A DNA stretch of 33,724 bases from an uncultured Christensenella sp. (lineage in GTDB: Bacteria; Bacillota; Clostridia; Christensenellales; UBA3700), in the NCBI GenBank assembly GCA_910584975.1, contig CAJUEA010000016.1:1-33724 (forward strand), in the 5' to 3' direction. Under the pieces are notes generated by a model that worked only from the letters and a program-made list of their open reading frames with translations, was not told the DNA's origin and made no database searches. Positions 16,539-23,735 of the stretch are shown here, piece after piece. The position numbers were made by a program, and so were the translations under genes. Position 1 is the first letter of the stretch, and the number at the start of each line of letters is the position of its first letter.

Positions 16539-16567
16539 ATTATACTATATTAGCCAAATTTTGTCAA
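16539..16567 (-). promoter_or_regulatory. Exact-consensus promoter pointing left, with no gene behind it
   Basis: Minus-strand TTGACA (16562-16567), 17-base spacer, TATAAT (16539-16544). It points toward the palindrome and the 3' end of tmcAL, where no minus-strand gene is seen. It shares 24 of 29 bases with the promoter at 19456-19484. Confidence 0.55.
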
Positions 16568-16727
16568 GTACAAATATGTCAAATAATGTATACTTATTTT
16601 AACACTTTATACACAAATTGATAATTAATGTTAACTAATTACAAATATTATTACCCACTTATTGCACGGATAATAACAAGCTAATTGATTAGTTTTTATT
16701 ATAAAAAATATTTTGGAGGACAAACAA

Positions 16728-17402
16728 ATGAAGAAAAAAATTATTTTAATTGTTTCAATTGTTTTGGTAGCAGTAACTGCTTGTGCACTGCTTGTCGGAT
16801 GTACAGCATCAACACCATTTGATTTTATGGAAAAATGGTTTAATGCAGAAAAGAAATCTTACTTTTCCTACTCTGAAAGCTCAACTTTAACCTCAAATGT
16901 TGCAACTTATTTTGATGGCAACCTTATTAAGTCAACTCAAGTTTCAACAAAGAAAGATTCTGAAGGAAATAAAGTAACAACAACCAATGTTGTTATTATC
17001 GAGTTTTCTGGCAAAGATATCAACTATTACTACGGCACACAAACTGACAACGAAACAATGACATGGGAAGTGAGTGTCAGCGAATATGACGAAGACGAAA
17101 CAATGCCAAGTATGAAAAGATACTTTAATGGTAATATTGAAATTCATGAGGTTATAACAGATATCGATAAAGAGGATTTCCAAAAGAATTTCAAGAAAAA
17201 AGATGGTTGGTATCAACCAATTATCCCTGTAAAATATGATTACATTGGCATAAAGTTCACAGCAAAAGAAATGCTTATTAAAGACGATATCGATGAAGAC
17301 ATAGAATTTAGCTATAAATATGCTATCGGAAGTGAAGACATTTCAATTCCAGCTGAAGCAACAAAAGCCCTAGTAGAATACAAGAAAAATCTTGAAAATT
17401 AA
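16728..17402 (+). CDS. Putative lipoprotein, paralogue 1
   Basis: This 224-residue protein starts with a lysine-rich n-region and a hydrophobic stretch ending in the lipobox LLVGC. Cys25 is the predicted lipidated residue, so it is likely anchored outside the membrane. The mature part begins TPFDFMEKWF and is rich in charged and beta-prone residues; no known domain is recognised. It ends with IGIKFTAKEMLIKDDIDED, then YAIGSEDISIPAEATKAL, which aligns with the paralogue at 18627-19262 (IKITAKEM, VIGCDEIVIPDEAKEAL). The ATG at 16728 follows GGAGGACAAACAA. It is followed by its own terminator. Confidence 0.83.
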   Translation: MKKKIILIVSIVLVAVTACALLVGCTASTPFDFMEKWFNAEKKSYFSYSESSTLTSNVATYFDGNLIKSTQVSTKKDSEGNKVTTTNVVIIEFSGKDINYYYGTQTDNETMTWEVSVSEYDEDETMPSMKRYFNGNIEIHEVITDIDKEDFQKNFKKKDGWYQPIIPVKYDYIGIKFTAKEMLIKDDIDEDIEFSYKYAIGSEDISIPAEATKALVEYKKNLEN

Positions 17403-17429
17403 TTTAAAATAATAAATTTCAAAATCAAA

Positions 17430-17458
17430 ATGATTGCAGAAATGCAATCATTTTTTTG
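17430..17458 (+). terminator. Terminator of lipoprotein paralogue 1
   Basis: ATGATTGCA (17430-17438) pairs with TGCAATCAT (17443-17451) over a 4-base loop, followed by seven T. Confidence 0.9.
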
Positions 17459-17580
17459 CAATATTAGCTTTAATGTAAAAATCATTTATTTTAGGAAATA
17501 TATTTATTTTTAAATCTAATTCACTAAAAATAAAATTTAAAATGCACTCATAATAATTTTTTTTAGTCATAAATTGTAAT

Positions 17581-18546
17581 GTGGTAAAAAAAATTAGCAA
17601 AAAACATATTATTACAGCATTTTTGATATTTACAATAGTCATTGCACTTGCCTCTCCTTCAGACTACATTACAGGAACTTTAAGTGCACTGATTCTTTAT
17701 GCAAAAAATGTTCTGCCTGCACTGTTCCCTTTCATCTTTTTTAACAAGCTACTGACAATGATTGGCTCGGCAAATGATCTTTCTATTATGCTCAAAAAGC
17801 CACTTTCAAAAATTTATCGTGCGCCTGAAATCAGTGGTTATGTTATGATAATGAGCATTTTTTGTGGTTATCCAATAGGCAGCAAGCTTACGCGCGATTT
17901 ATATGATGCTAAGGCAATAACAAAAGAAGAATGCTTTATCATTTCCGTGCTTTCAAATGTTTGTGGACCTATTTTTATAATTGGCACAGTAAGTCAAATG
18001 CTTGGAAACAACAAATATGGATATATAATTTATTTTGCACATTTGTTGTCAGCTTTTATAAACAGCTTTTTTTATCGTCCAAAACAAAACCCACAAACAA
18101 ACAATTTTAGTATTAACAATAACTATGACGACATATTGGGCAAAAGTATGATTGACAGCATAATCAGCATTGCCTTGGTTGGTGGATACATTGCAATAAT
18201 GAGCTTTTTTATCACCTTACTTGACAAAATATATCTGACAAAACTTATCACTACCCTTTTTGGTTTTATTGGAATAAGTGACAATGTAAGCAGAGGCGTT
18301 TTTTACGGGCTCTTTGAAATGACTCGTGGAATAAGTGCAATTTCCAGTTGCAACTTGCAGGCAATTTTCTGCATACCAATTTCAACCTTTCTTGTTACAT
18401 TTGGTGGTGTCTGCATAGCATTGCAATCGCTAAACTACACAAATAAATGTGGCATTTCAGCAGGCAAATATTTACTTTCAAAATTGTCACAAGCTGTGAT
18501 TGCAACTCTTATCAGTATTATTTTTGTTTTGCTCTTCTTGAGCTAA
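17581..18546 (+). CDS. YlbJ-like nucleoside-recognition (Gate) domain membrane protein
   Basis: This 321-residue protein has about eight hydrophobic segments. The first is ITAFLIFTIVIALASP. Next comes the family core NVLPALFPFIFFNKLLTMIG, then SGYVMIMSIFCGYPIGSKLTRDLYDAKAITKEE and SNVCGPIFIIGTV, which match YlbJ/SpoVV-type Gate proteins. Bacillus YlbJ is about 400 residues and is used in sporulation, probably for dipicolinate transport; this one is shorter and its role here is uncertain. The start is GTG at 17581 with no clear ribosome binding site; stop codons in frame just upstream exclude a longer form. Its relative position near tmcAL (YlbM) resembles the Bacillus ylb cluster. It lies between two lipoprotein paralogues. 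Confidence 0.82.
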   Translation: MVKKISKKHIITAFLIFTIVIALASPSDYITGTLSALILYAKNVLPALFPFIFFNKLLTMIGSANDLSIMLKKPLSKIYRAPEISGYVMIMSIFCGYPIGSKLTRDLYDAKAITKEECFIISVLSNVCGPIFIIGTVSQMLGNNKYGYIIYFAHLLSAFINSFFYRPKQNPQTNNFSINNNYDDILGKSMIDSIISIALVGGYIAIMSFFITLLDKIYLTKLITTLFGFIGISDNVSRGVFYGLFEMTRGISAISSCNLQAIFCIPISTFLVTFGGVCIALQSLNYTNKCGISAGKYLLSKLSQAVIATLISIIFVLLFLS

Positions 18547-18583
18547 AAAATAGCAATATGAAAAATATTATATGCCAAAAAAT

Positions 18584-18612
18584 AACTAGGAAAGAAAAAT
18601 ACTTTCCTAGTT
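18584..18612. terminator. Shared terminator between convergent genes
   Basis: AACTAGGAAAG (18584-18594) pairs with CTTTCCTAGTT (18602-18612). It can serve the YlbJ-like gene on the plus strand and lipoprotein paralogue 2 on the minus strand. Confidence 0.8.
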
Positions 18613-18626
18613 TAATTTTATTTGAA

Positions 18627-19262
18627 TTATTTTTTACCTTCAGTTTTAGCAAGAGCCTCTTTTGCCTCATCTGGAATAACAATTTCATCACAACCGATTA
18701 CAAACTTAATTTCTTCAGATTTCTCTTCATCAATTTTCTCAGTCATAATCATTTCTTTTGCAGTAATTTTAATTGTAGTGCCTTCATAATCTGTATCTTT
18801 ATTACCAACATAAACGCCTTTTTCTTTTGTAAAATTATCTGCAAAAACTTTATTTAATTCATCAATTACTTTCGCATATTGCGCTTTCATCATATTTGTA
18901 AAATCAGTAAACTCAACATTGAAATATTCTTCAAACTCTTCTTTAGTCAATGTTTCAGCTTCCCAACCCATTTTAGCATCAGCGCTAGCTTTATAGCCAA
19001 GATATACATCGATTTTTTCGCCATTCATTACCATATAAGAAACTTGATATTTCTCGCCCTTATCATCAAGGATAATTTTTGAAAAAGCTGCATTCTCAGT
19101 GATCTGAACAGTTAGCTTATCATTTATAATAGCTTTAGTTGAACTATTTGACCATTTTTCCATAAAATCAGCAGGTGTTTTAGGGGCACAACCAACAAGC
19201 AAAGCACAAGCTGTTGCGGCAACCAAAACAATTGCAATCATTAAAACAAATTTTTTCTTCAT
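18627..19262 (-). CDS. Putative lipoprotein, paralogue 2
   Basis: This 211-residue protein has a signal peptide almost the same as paralogue 1 (VLVA-TACALLVGC, lipid-bearing Cys25) and a mature start TPADFMEKWSN. It is rich in Lys and Glu, with no recognised domain. The C-terminal third shares IKITAKEM and EIVIPDEAKEALAK with paralogue 1. The ATG at 19262 follows GGAGGATAAACAA. The roughly 45 bases around its start differ from those of paralogue 1 by only a few bases. It has a strong promoter about 190 bases upstream, giving a long leader. Function is unknown. Confidence 0.83.
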   Translation of the reverse strand: MKKKFVLMIAIVLVAATACALLVGCAPKTPADFMEKWSNSSTKAIINDKLTVQITENAAFSKIILDDKGEKYQVSYMVMNGEKIDVYLGYKASADAKMGWEAETLTKEEFEEYFNVEFTDFTNMMKAQYAKVIDELNKVFADNFTKEKGVYVGNKDTDYEGTTIKITAKEMIMTEKIDEEKSEEIKFVIGCDEIVIPDEAKEALAKTEGKK

Positions 19263-19455
19263 TTGTTTATCCTCCAAAATATTTTTTATAATAAAACCAA
19301 TTATTTGGTTGTTACTATCAGTAAATTAATAATGTAAGAATAATAATAAAAATCAATATTTGTGTTTGCGTATAACCCTCAAATATTATGGTTAACACCT
19401 CATTCCAATATTTAAAAATTAAACATTTTTGAAAATTGTCATACAGATTGTGTTA

Positions 19456-19484
19456 AGTATATCATATTAGCCAAAAATTGTCAA
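19456..19484 (-). promoter_or_regulatory. Promoter for lipoprotein paralogue 2
   Basis: Minus-strand TTGACA (19479-19484), 17-base spacer, TATACT (19456-19461). A GTGTTAA word (19450-19456) sits at the likely transcription start, and TTAACAC recurs at 19392-19398. The same words occur in the palindrome at 16435-16474. Confidence 0.72.
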
Positions 19485-19788
19485 CTGAAAATTATAATAA
19501 AAAAAGTACTTTTTTGTAATATTTTTTATCCAAATTTACCAGTGATTGCGTAATTTTAGACAAACAATTTACCGATTATAAACATTCGTTATATAAGCAA
19601 TTATTATACAATTTAGACACAACAATTAAATTTTAATTTTTTTTAATATTGCTAGCTCATTAAATAAATATTTATTCATTCATTTTGTTGCATAAATAAT
19701 TGAAAAATAGTGCAATATTTAATCAAAAAAAATAACCACTTTTTGCAATAAAATTAAACTTTTACACTTGACAAAAAGTTTTTCAGTC

Positions 19789-19819
19789 AACAAAAAAAGG
19801 TTGCTTGTTTAGGCAACCT
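19789..19819 (-). terminator. Terminator of the Na+ pump operon
   Basis: AGGTTGC (19798-19804) pairs with GCAACCT (19813-19819), followed on the minus strand by a run of seven T. It lies 30 bases after the last gene of the operon. Confidence 0.9.
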
Positions 19820-19848
19820 CTCTCTTGTTTTATATCAAATTTTTATAA

Positions 19849-21273
19849 TCAAACTGGTTGAATACCATTTGCAACATCGCCGATTTCTGAATCAAGATTC
19901 ATTTTGTTAGCTTGACGATATTTGAAGAACTTTAATGCAACTTGTGGGAACAAAGCATAAGACAAAACATCCTCCTCTTGCTCAATATATTCCTTAATTT
20001 CTGCACGATATTTTTCAAGCTCTGGTCCGATGTTATCAGCAGGACGACAAGTAATTCTCTCTTCGTCACCAATAATCTTTTTGACGATATCAGGCTTGAT
20101 TTCAACTGGCAATTTACCATATTCGCCACGAACAATACCTTTAACCTCTTTTGTAACCATCTTGTATCTTTCGCCAGACAAAACATTCAAAACAGCTTGT
20201 GAACCAACAATTTGTGATGATGGAGTAACAAGTGGTGGATAACCCAAATCTGCTCTTACTCTTGGAACTTCTGCAAGCACCTCGTCATATTTATCCATTG
20301 CATTTGCCTCTTTAAGTTGATTCATAAGGTTGGAAAGCATACCACCCGGAACTTGATAAATAAGTCCTTTAACATCAGTTTGAAGAGCTTTTTTATTCAA
20401 GAAACCATCTTTTGTAAGTCTTTCTGCAACGCCTTTGAAATGCTCTGCAATTTCTGTAACATAACCCAAATCCAAACCAGTGTCATATGGAGTGCCTGCA
20501 AGAGTTGCAATGATTGGCTCTGTTGCTGGTTGAGATGTACCATTTCCCATTGGAGCCAAAGCAGTGTCAATAATATCCACTCCAGCCTCAATAGCCTTGA
20601 TATAAATCATATTACCTGTTCCTGCTGTGTTGTGTGTATGCAAGTGGATTGGGCAATCTACAGCCTCTTTCAAAGCTTTTACAAGCTCATAAGTTTCATA
20701 TGGCAACAAAAGGTTAGCCATATCTTTAAGACAGATTACATCTGCACCCATTGCAACCAACTCTTTTGCAAGATTTACAAAATACTCACGAGTGTGCACT
20801 TCACTTACTGTATAGCACAAAGTTGCCTCACAAACAACGCCAAGACCACTTTTATCCTCATTTTTGTATTTTAGGATAGCGTCAATGCAGGCTTTCATAT
20901 TTCTTGTATCATTTAATGCGTCAAAAATTCTGATTACATTAATACCATTTTGAATTGATTTTTTAACAAATTCATCAACAACATCATCTGCATAATGTTT
21001 GTAACCAAGAATATTTTGTCCTCTAAGCAACATTTGCAATTTTGTTTTTGGCATTGCTTTTCTTAGCTTTCTAAGTCTTTCCCATGGATCTTCGTTCAAG
21101 AATCTTAGGCAAGAGTCAAAAGTTGCACCACCCCAACACTCAATACTATAATATCCAACTTCGTCAAGCTTGCCTGCAACAGGCAACATTTCGTCAATTC
21201 GCATACGAGTAGCTGCTTGAGATTGGTGAGCATCACGAAGAATAGTTTCTGTTAATTGTACTTTCTTTGTCAT
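19849..21273 (-). CDS. oadA: Oxaloacetate decarboxylase alpha / pyruvate carboxylase B-type carboxyltransferase
   Basis: This subunit moves a carboxyl group between oxaloacetate (or pyruvate) and biotin. The 474-residue protein has the DRE-TIM barrel start VQLTETILRDAHQSQAATRM, then ECWGGATFDSCLRFLNEDPW. It has LLRGQNILGYKHYADDVV, VICLKDMANLLLPYE (metal-site lysine region), HLHTHNTAGTGNMIY (metal histidines) and ALAPMGNGTSQPATEP, then the post-barrel domain (YQVPGGMLSNLMNQLKE). There is no C-terminal biotinyl domain: the carrier is a separate gene (22779-23138). AAGGAGGTATAAAT precedes the ATG. It is the last of five tightly spaced genes. Sequence alone cannot tell oxaloacetate decarboxylation from pyruvate carboxylation by a transcarboxylase. 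Confidence 0.93.
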   Translation of the reverse strand: MTKKVQLTETILRDAHQSQAATRMRIDEMLPVAGKLDEVGYYSIECWGGATFDSCLRFLNEDPWERLRKLRKAMPKTKLQMLLRGQNILGYKHYADDVVDEFVKKSIQNGINVIRIFDALNDTRNMKACIDAILKYKNEDKSGLGVVCEATLCYTVSEVHTREYFVNLAKELVAMGADVICLKDMANLLLPYETYELVKALKEAVDCPIHLHTHNTAGTGNMIYIKAIEAGVDIIDTALAPMGNGTSQPATEPIIATLAGTPYDTGLDLGYVTEIAEHFKGVAERLTKDGFLNKKALQTDVKGLIYQVPGGMLSNLMNQLKEANAMDKYDEVLAEVPRVRADLGYPPLVTPSSQIVGSQAVLNVLSGERYKMVTKEVKGIVRGEYGKLPVEIKPDIVKKIIGDEERITCRPADNIGPELEKYRAEIKEYIEQEEDVLSYALFPQVALKFFKYRQANKMNLDSEIGDVANGIQPV

Positions 21274-21290
21274 ATTTATACCTCCTTAAA

Positions 21291-22760
21291 TTAGCCGAAA
21301 ATTGCAAGCAAAGCACCTGCTGCAACGGCTGAACCGATAACACCTGCAACATTTGGACCCATTGCATGCATCAACAAATAGTTGTTTGGATTTGCCTTTT
21401 TACCTACATCTTGAGCAACACGCGCTGCCATTGGAACGGCTGAAACGCCCGCTGCACCAATAAGAGGATTGATTTTGCCTTTTGAAAGCTTGCACATAAG
21501 CTTACCAACCAAAACACCACCTGCTGTTGCAATACCAAACGCACATACACCAAGAACGATAATTTTTATTGTTTCAAAGTTTAGGAATTGGTTGCCATAT
21601 GCCTTAGAACCAACTGTAATACCCAAGAATATTGTAATAATATTAATTAGTTCGTTTTTAGCTGTTTCTGCAAGACGAGGAACAACGCCAGACTCTTTCA
21701 TCAAGTTACCAAGCATCAACATACCCAATAGAGGGATTGAAGATGGAAGGATAATGCCTACAACACCAGTAACCACGATTGGGAACAAAATCTTCTCTCT
21801 TTTTGAAACTGGACGAAGTTGTTCCATAACAATCATTCTTTCCTTTTTTGTTGTAAGTGCTTTCATAATTGGTGGTTGAATAACAGGAACCAAAGCCATA
21901 TATGAATAAGCTGCAATAGCTATTGATGACATCAAGTGAGATGCAAGTTTGCTTGTCAAATAAATTGCTGTTGGACCATCTGCACCACCGATAATACCGG
22001 TTGATGCTGCCTCTGCTCCAGTGAAACCAAACAAAGATGCCAAAATAAATGTTACGAAAATACCAATTTGTGCAGCCGCACCAAGCAACAAGCTTTTTGG
22101 ATTTGCGATAAGAGGACCAAAGTCTGTCATTGCACCAATACCCAAGAAGATAAGTGGTGGGAACAATACCCAGTCAACACCTTTGTATAGGTAATAGAAC
22201 AAACCAAAATCAGCAATGGTTGTGTGATTTATTGTAATATTGTCAATAAATGCTTTTGCAGTAAGGTCAATACCTTCAACGCTAAACATACTTAAAGCTT
22301 TTTCCAAAATTGCTGTTGTTTGTTGTGATACTGTTGCACTGTTTGAAACTGTCAAATTAAGCATTTCTGCAAGCTCACTAAGAGTTCCTGATAAAACATT
22401 GCCGTTCAGTAACAAATATCCATCTGAATTTATAACGCCCGCTGCAATAAGATTTGTTATCTGTTCCGGACTATAAGCTGCAAGATTTAATGTAAAATCA
22501 TACCCTTGCGTACCATACAAAATGTTGTACGCACCCGGAATATTGATAAGAAACATACCAAAAGCCATTGCAAGCAACAAGTTTGGCTCAAATTTCTTAG
22601 AAATGGCAAGGAACAACAAAAGTCCAGCAACAGCCATCATTACCAAATTTAGCAATGTGTCTGTATTAAAACCTGCAAAACCTGTGCTATCCCACAAATT
22701 TTTCAAAGATTCTAAAATTTGCGACTCGCTCCCGCCAAGTGCCAATGTAAAATTAAACAT
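21291..22760 (-). CDS. oadB: Na+-translocating decarboxylase beta subunit, with enlarged extracytoplasmic loop
   Basis: OadB decarboxylates carboxybiotin and couples it to Na+ export. The 489-residue membrane protein has the family core GVDWVLFPPLIFLGIGAMTDFGPLIANPK, GIIGGADGPTAIYLTSKLA (with the Na+-site aspartate), AAYSYMALVPVIQPPIMKAL, a conserved re-entrant region near PSSIPLLGMLMLGNLMKESG, and the ending MAARVAQDVGKKANPNNYLLMHAMGPNVAGVIGSA. Typical members are about 370-435 residues. The excess is a stretch of about 110 residues (roughly 82-195) after the first hydrophobic segments, rich in Asn, Ser and Thr, predicted to lie outside the membrane. It lies 17 bases before oadA and 18 after the biotin carrier. 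Gene symbol by family. Confidence 0.94.
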   Translation of the reverse strand: MFNFTLALGGSESQILESLKNLWDSTGFAGFNTDTLLNLVMMAVAGLLLFLAISKKFEPNLLLAMAFGMFLINIPGAYNILYGTQGYDFTLNLAAYSPEQITNLIAAGVINSDGYLLLNGNVLSGTLSELAEMLNLTVSNSATVSQQTTAILEKALSMFSVEGIDLTAKAFIDNITINHTTIADFGLFYYLYKGVDWVLFPPLIFLGIGAMTDFGPLIANPKSLLLGAAAQIGIFVTFILASLFGFTGAEAASTGIIGGADGPTAIYLTSKLASHLMSSIAIAAYSYMALVPVIQPPIMKALTTKKERMIVMEQLRPVSKREKILFPIVVTGVVGIILPSSIPLLGMLMLGNLMKESGVVPRLAETAKNELINIITIFLGITVGSKAYGNQFLNFETIKIIVLGVCAFGIATAGGVLVGKLMCKLSKGKINPLIGAAGVSAVPMAARVAQDVGKKANPNNYLLMHAMGPNVAGVIGSAVAAGALLAIFG

Positions 22761-22778
22761 CTATAACCGCCTCCTGAC

Positions 22779-23138
22779 TTATGCGATTGTAAACAATGTA
22801 TCGCCGCTACCTACGCTAGCACCTTTGCTAACTGCAACTGTAACAATACCATCTTTTTGTGCAGTCATATTATTTTCCATTTTCATTGCCTCAAGCACAA
22901 GGATTGTATCGCCTTTTTTTACAGCTGTGCCATTTGCAACACAAACATCAAGCACAACACCAGGCATTGGAGCTTTGAAAGGCTCGCCAGCACCAACTGC
23001 AGCAGGTGCAGCCTTTGGAGCAGCAACAGGAGCTGCTTGCACTGGGCTTACAGCAACAGGACTGGTTGCAACGCCACCAACTTCCTCAACTTCTACAACA
23101 TAATTTTTTCCATCTACTGTTATATTGAATTTACGCAT
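22779..23138 (-). CDS. Biotin carrier protein of the Na+ pump decarboxylase
   Basis: This 119-residue carrier shuttles carboxybiotin between the carboxyltransferases and OadB. It has a short N-terminal segment (MRKFNITVDGKNYVVEVEEV), a flexible Ala/Pro/Val-rich linker at about residues 22-50, and a biotinyl domain with FKAPMPGVVLDV and the biotinylation motif EAMKM. Lys86 is the predicted site. It corresponds to the C-terminal domain of fused OadA proteins or to MmdC/1.3S transcarboxylase subunits. It sits between the OadG-like and OadB genes, 12 and 18 bases from them. BirA (1504-2448) is the likely modifying enzyme. Confidence 0.95.
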   Translation of the reverse strand: MRKFNITVDGKNYVVEVEEVGGVATSPVAVSPVQAAPVAAPKAAPAAVGAGEPFKAPMPGVVLDVCVANGTAVKKGDTILVLEAMKMENNMTAQKDGIVTVAVSKGASVGSGDTLFTIA

Positions 23139-23150
23139 AATAATTTCTCC

Positions 23151-23723
23151 TTAATTTAAATGTTTAATAGAACGCACTTTGAAAGTAACTTTTCTTTCAG
23201 CTTGTTCTTGTTCAGTGCAAACTGCGATTGCTGCAGTTATAATTGCAATAAGCTTGCTGTCTGTAACTTCTTCGCCAGCTACCGGTGCAACCAATGCAGG
23301 TATGCTATCTGGTTTTGGTAGTTTTGCTTGTTTTTGGCGAGCTTTTACATCGCTAATTGCTTGTTTGATTTCAGGTTTCTTTGATTTATATTCAAGTTTG
23401 ATTTTTGCATTAGCCTCTTTGAACTCCAGCTTTGTTATTTCATTGCTGTCAAGCTTTTTGTAAAGGCTGTTCACTTGCTCATCTCGCGCATCAACATAAG
23501 AAGTTTTAATCGCTTTCCTCTCTGCCTTGTTTGCACGATAAATTGCCATCATATCATCCCAATTGTTAAGATATTTGTTGATATACTGCAAAAGTCTAAC
23601 AACACCGATAAGCAAAAATAAAACTATAAATACCATTGAAACACCGATTAATACAACTATACCAGCCGTTGCCATTTTACTACCAAACGACTCTTCGGCA
23701 CACAAAAGTAAATTGTTAATCAT
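23151..23723 (-). CDS. OadG-like membrane anchor subunit
   Basis: This 190-residue protein has one N-terminal membrane segment (about residues 18-47, GIVVLIGVSMVFIVLFLLIGVV). A long charged helical stretch follows (about 55-130, likely coiled coil). The ending is VTDSKLIAIITAAIAVCTEQ...FKVRSIKHLN, the C-terminal pattern of OadG-type subunits in Clostridia. It probably holds the carboxyltransferase and biotin carrier to OadB at the membrane. The classical gamma subunit is under 100 residues, so this is an extended form. AAGGAGAGTAACAT precedes the ATG. It is 12 bases from both neighbours. Confidence 0.85.
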   Translation of the reverse strand: MINNLLLCAEESFGSKMATAGIVVLIGVSMVFIVLFLLIGVVRLLQYINKYLNNWDDMMAIYRANKAERKAIKTSYVDARDEQVNSLYKKLDSNEITKLEFKEANAKIKLEYKSKKPEIKQAISDVKARQKQAKLPKPDSIPALVAPVAGEEVTDSKLIAIITAAIAVCTEQEQAERKVTFKVRSIKHLN

Positions 23724-23735
23724 ATGTTACTCTCC

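Larger units (their letters stand above)
16334..16727. other. Intergenic gap with several signals, 394 bases
   Basis: In order it holds the tmcAL terminator, the 40-bp palindrome, a leftward consensus promoter, a half-copy of the palindrome (16587-16610) and the leader of the lipoprotein gene. The leader has a conserved block (about 16690-16727) matching the leader of the inverted paralogue. A rightward promoter is not clear. Confidence 0.65.
19263..19848. other. Intergenic gap, 586 bases
   Basis: It holds the leader and promoter of lipoprotein paralogue 2 (to 19484) and the oadA terminator (19789-19819). About 300 AT-rich bases between them have no coding pattern, RNA gene or repeat that I can see. 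Confidence 0.6.

Noticed and set aside
16587..16727. Riboswitch or T-box in the lipoprotein 1 leader
   Set aside because: No conserved T-box word, antiterminator or known aptamer core could be seen; only AT-rich sequence and the repeated half-palindrome.
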